From Caballeronia sordidicola (lineage in GTDB: Bacteria > Pseudomonadota > Gammaproteobacteria > Burkholderiales > Burkholderiaceae): a DNA stretch of 64,000 bases. The position numbers and the translations under genes are program-made. The stretch covers positions 186,001 to 250,000 of the forward strand of contig NZ_FCOC02000001.1 in the NCBI RefSeq assembly GCF_001544455.2, written 5' to 3'. Positions 62,514-64,000 of this stretch are shown here, one piece after another. The notes below the pieces were generated by a model. The model was not told where the DNA came from. It was given only the letters and a program-made list of their open reading frames with translations, and ran no database searches. Within the stretch, counting starts at the first letter, position 1; each line of letters begins with the position of its first letter.

Positions 62514-63679
62514 TACCGCGGCCTCCTCGTTTCCAGCACCTGCGCCACCGCATCCGACGCGCGTTGCGCTGTATTCTGGCGCAGCACATGGTGCATTTCA
62601 GTGAAGATTTCCGTCAGTGTCGCTCGGTTCGCTTCGTCGTTCAACTGTTTGAGGGTTGCGTCGGCGAGCGCTTCGGGCGTGGCAAAGTGCTGCAGGATTT
62701 CCGGCACGACAAAGCGCCCCGCCAGGATATTCGGCAAGCCAACATACGGCAGATAACCCTGGCGCTGCATGATCTGGCCCGTGAGCCAGGGCACCTTGTA
62801 CGAGATGACCATCGGCTTTTTCAGCAGCGCCGCTTCGAGCGTCACCGTGCCGCTCTTGACCAGAATGGCGTCGGCGGCGGTCATCGCACGCTGGGCCTGG
62901 CCTTCCGTGATGGTCAGCGCAAGGTTCGGATGCGCCGCCACGAGCGGCTGCAGCAGTTCGCGCAACGCGGCGGTCGCAGCCGGCATTACGAAACGCACGC
63001 CGGGTTCGCGCTGCTGCATCAGTTCCATTGCGTCGAAAAACGTCGGGCCAATCAGCCCGATCTCCGAGCGCCGGCTGCCCGGCAACACGGCGATGATCGG
63101 GCCACCGGCAGGCAGCCCAAGCTCGCGCCGGGCGCCATCCACGTCGGGAACAAGCGGGATTTCGTCGGCGAGCGGATGGCCTACGTAGGTAGACGCCACG
63201 CCTGCCTTCGCCATCAGCGCGGGTTCGAACGGAAACACGCACAACATGTGATCGACGGCTTTCACGATCTTCTTGATCCGGCCGCCGCGCCAAGCCCAGA
63301 TGGAAGGACACACGAAATGCACGGTCGGAATGCCTGCATCGCGCAGTGCGTGCTCCAGACCAAAATTGAAATCAGGCGCATCCACGCCGATAAACACCGA
63401 CGGCGGCTCCGCAAGCAGTTGACGCTTGAGCTCGTTGCGAATGCCTAGGATCTCGGGAATGTGCTTGAGCGCTTCCACATAGCCACGGACGCTGAGCTTT
63501 TCCATGGGCCAGTGAGCATCGAAACCCGCGGCCGTCATGCGCGGACCGCCGATTCCGCTGAACTGCGTACCCACAGGCAAACGCGCGTTCAGGCCGTCGA
63601 GCAGCGAAGCCGCGAGCAGATCGCCCGACGGCTCGCCTGCGACCATCGCAACGCGCAACGGTGCGGGCGCGAGCGTCAT
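62513..63679 (-). CDS. lpxB: Lipid-A-disaccharide synthase
   Basis: 388 residues from ATG 63679; a TTG at 63694 is the other choice. [18 protein letters not shown] and [32 protein letters not shown] at the N-terminus, [21 protein letters not shown] in the middle. GT-B glycosyltransferase of lipid A synthesis, acting on UDP-diacylglucosamine and lipid X. Directly after lpxA. Confidence 0.97.
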   Translation of the reverse strand: MTLAPAPLRVAMVAGEPSGDLLAASLLDGLNARLPVGTQFSGIGGPRMTAAGFDAHWPMEKLSVRGYVEALKHIPEILGIRNELKRQLLAEPPSVFIGVDAPDFNFGLEHALRDAGIPTVHFVCPSIWAWRGGRIKKIVKAVDHMLCVFPFEPALMAKAGVASTYVGHPLADEIPLVPDVDGARRELGLPAGGPIIAVLPGSRRSEIGLIGPTFFDAMELMQQREPGVRFVMPAATAALRELLQPLVAAHPNLALTITEGQAQRAMTAADAILVKSGTVTLEAALLKKPMVISYKVPWLTGQIMQRQGYLPYVGLPNILAGRFVVPEILQHFATPEALADATLKQLNDEANRATLTEIFTEMHHVLRQNTAQRASDAVAQVLETRRPR

Positions 63680-63690
63680 TGGCCGCTCGA

Positions 63691-64000
63691 TCAACGGATG
63701 ATGCCGCGTTGCGACGCGTCGATGAAATCAGCCAATGTGGTGACCGGCGCATCGCCGTCACCGCCCGCGGACGCGAGTTCGCGCAACTGCACCTTCGCTT
63801 CTTCGAGCGTCGCGCCGCTCTTGTAGACCAGCCGGTACGCCGAGCGCAGCGCGGAGATGGCTTCAGCCGAAAAGCCGCGTCGCCGCAGCCCTTCCACGTT
63901 GATGCCATGCGGTTCGGCCTTGTTGCCGGCCGCGATCACGAACGGCGGAATATCCTGCACGAGCGCCGAAGCGCCACCCAGCATGGAATGCGCGCCAATC
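63691..64000 (-). CDS. lpxA: UDP-N-acetylglucosamine acyltransferase LpxA, 3' end only
   Basis: 103 residues of the C-terminus; the start lies beyond the window. The last hexapeptide coils ([20 protein letters not shown]) are followed by the helical C-domain ([31 protein letters not shown]). First step of lipid A synthesis. It ends 12 bp before lpxB. Confidence 0.95.
   Translation of the reverse strand, partial: IGAHSMLGGASALVQDIPPFVIAAGNKAEPHGINVEGLRRRGFSAEAISALRSAYRLVYKSGATLEEAKVQLRELASAGGDGDAPVTTLADFIDASQRGIIR

Noticed and set aside
1..64000. CRISPR array
   Set aside because: No regularly spaced direct repeats of 24-40 bp with unique spacers; the repeat groups found are short iterons or binding sites.

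Overview
The window looks like the chromosome of a betaproteobacterium of the Burkholderia sensu lato group (Paraburkholderia or Caballeronia is my best guess, from overall protein similarity and the high GC content). It carries most of an integrated conjugative element whose right end abuts the 3' end of guaA. The left end of the element lies outside the window.

Region 1 (1-12924) is the mating-pair-formation and coupling module of a Tn4371/RP4-type ICE, all on the minus strand: traR-like LysR regulator, an EexN lipoprotein, traG (coupling protein), a CopG-like protein, then trbB-C-D-E-J-K-L-F-G-I. Most adjacent genes overlap by ATGA, so this is one translationally coupled operon. trbI is cut by the window edge.

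Region 2 (12952-22122) is metabolic cargo: three short-chain dehydrogenases, a DOPA-dioxygenase-like protein, two near-duplicate aldo/keto reductases, a TetR regulator, a YciI protein, an enoyl-CoA hydratase and an alpha/beta hydrolase. Palindromic TACCG-CGGTA operators sit in front of the TetR gene and both divergent SDR genes. A third, decayed copy of the same SDR-TetR promoter region lies next to the relaxase.

Region 3 (22123-34118) is the mobilisation, replication and partition core: MOBP-type relaxase with DUF3363, TraF-like S26 peptidase, DUF2840, a small ribbon-helix-helix protein, ParA, three 17-bp iterons next to a DnaA-like box, RepA, AlpA-like protein, DUF2285, DUF2958, XRE regulator, DUF736, a large ParB and DUF932.

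Region 4 (34119-49976) is a defence and stability island. It holds a two-gene module that I do not recognise (a 420-aa protein translationally coupled to a predicted PD-(D/E)XK protein), an ABC-three-component (ABC-3C) system, a HEPN-like protein with a frameshifted TIGR02391 partner, a Gabija-like OLD nuclease/UvrD helicase pair, an AlpA-like regulator, an IS110-family insertion sequence, a HigBA toxin-antitoxin pair and a P4-type tyrosine integrase. Between integrase and guaA there is a dense set of short phased and palindromic repeats that look like recombinase or regulator binding sites.

Region 5 (49977-64000) is ordinary chromosome: guaA, a membrane protein with DPxTG repeats, guaB, rnfH, a RatA/COQ10-like gene, smpB, a stomatin/NfeD pair, ppsA with its divergent regulator ppsR, a TrmH-family methyltransferase, rnhB, lpxB and the end of lpxA. 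The best candidates for something undescribed are the two-gene nuclease module at 34783-37100 and its possible co-operation with the ABC-3C genes immediately downstream.
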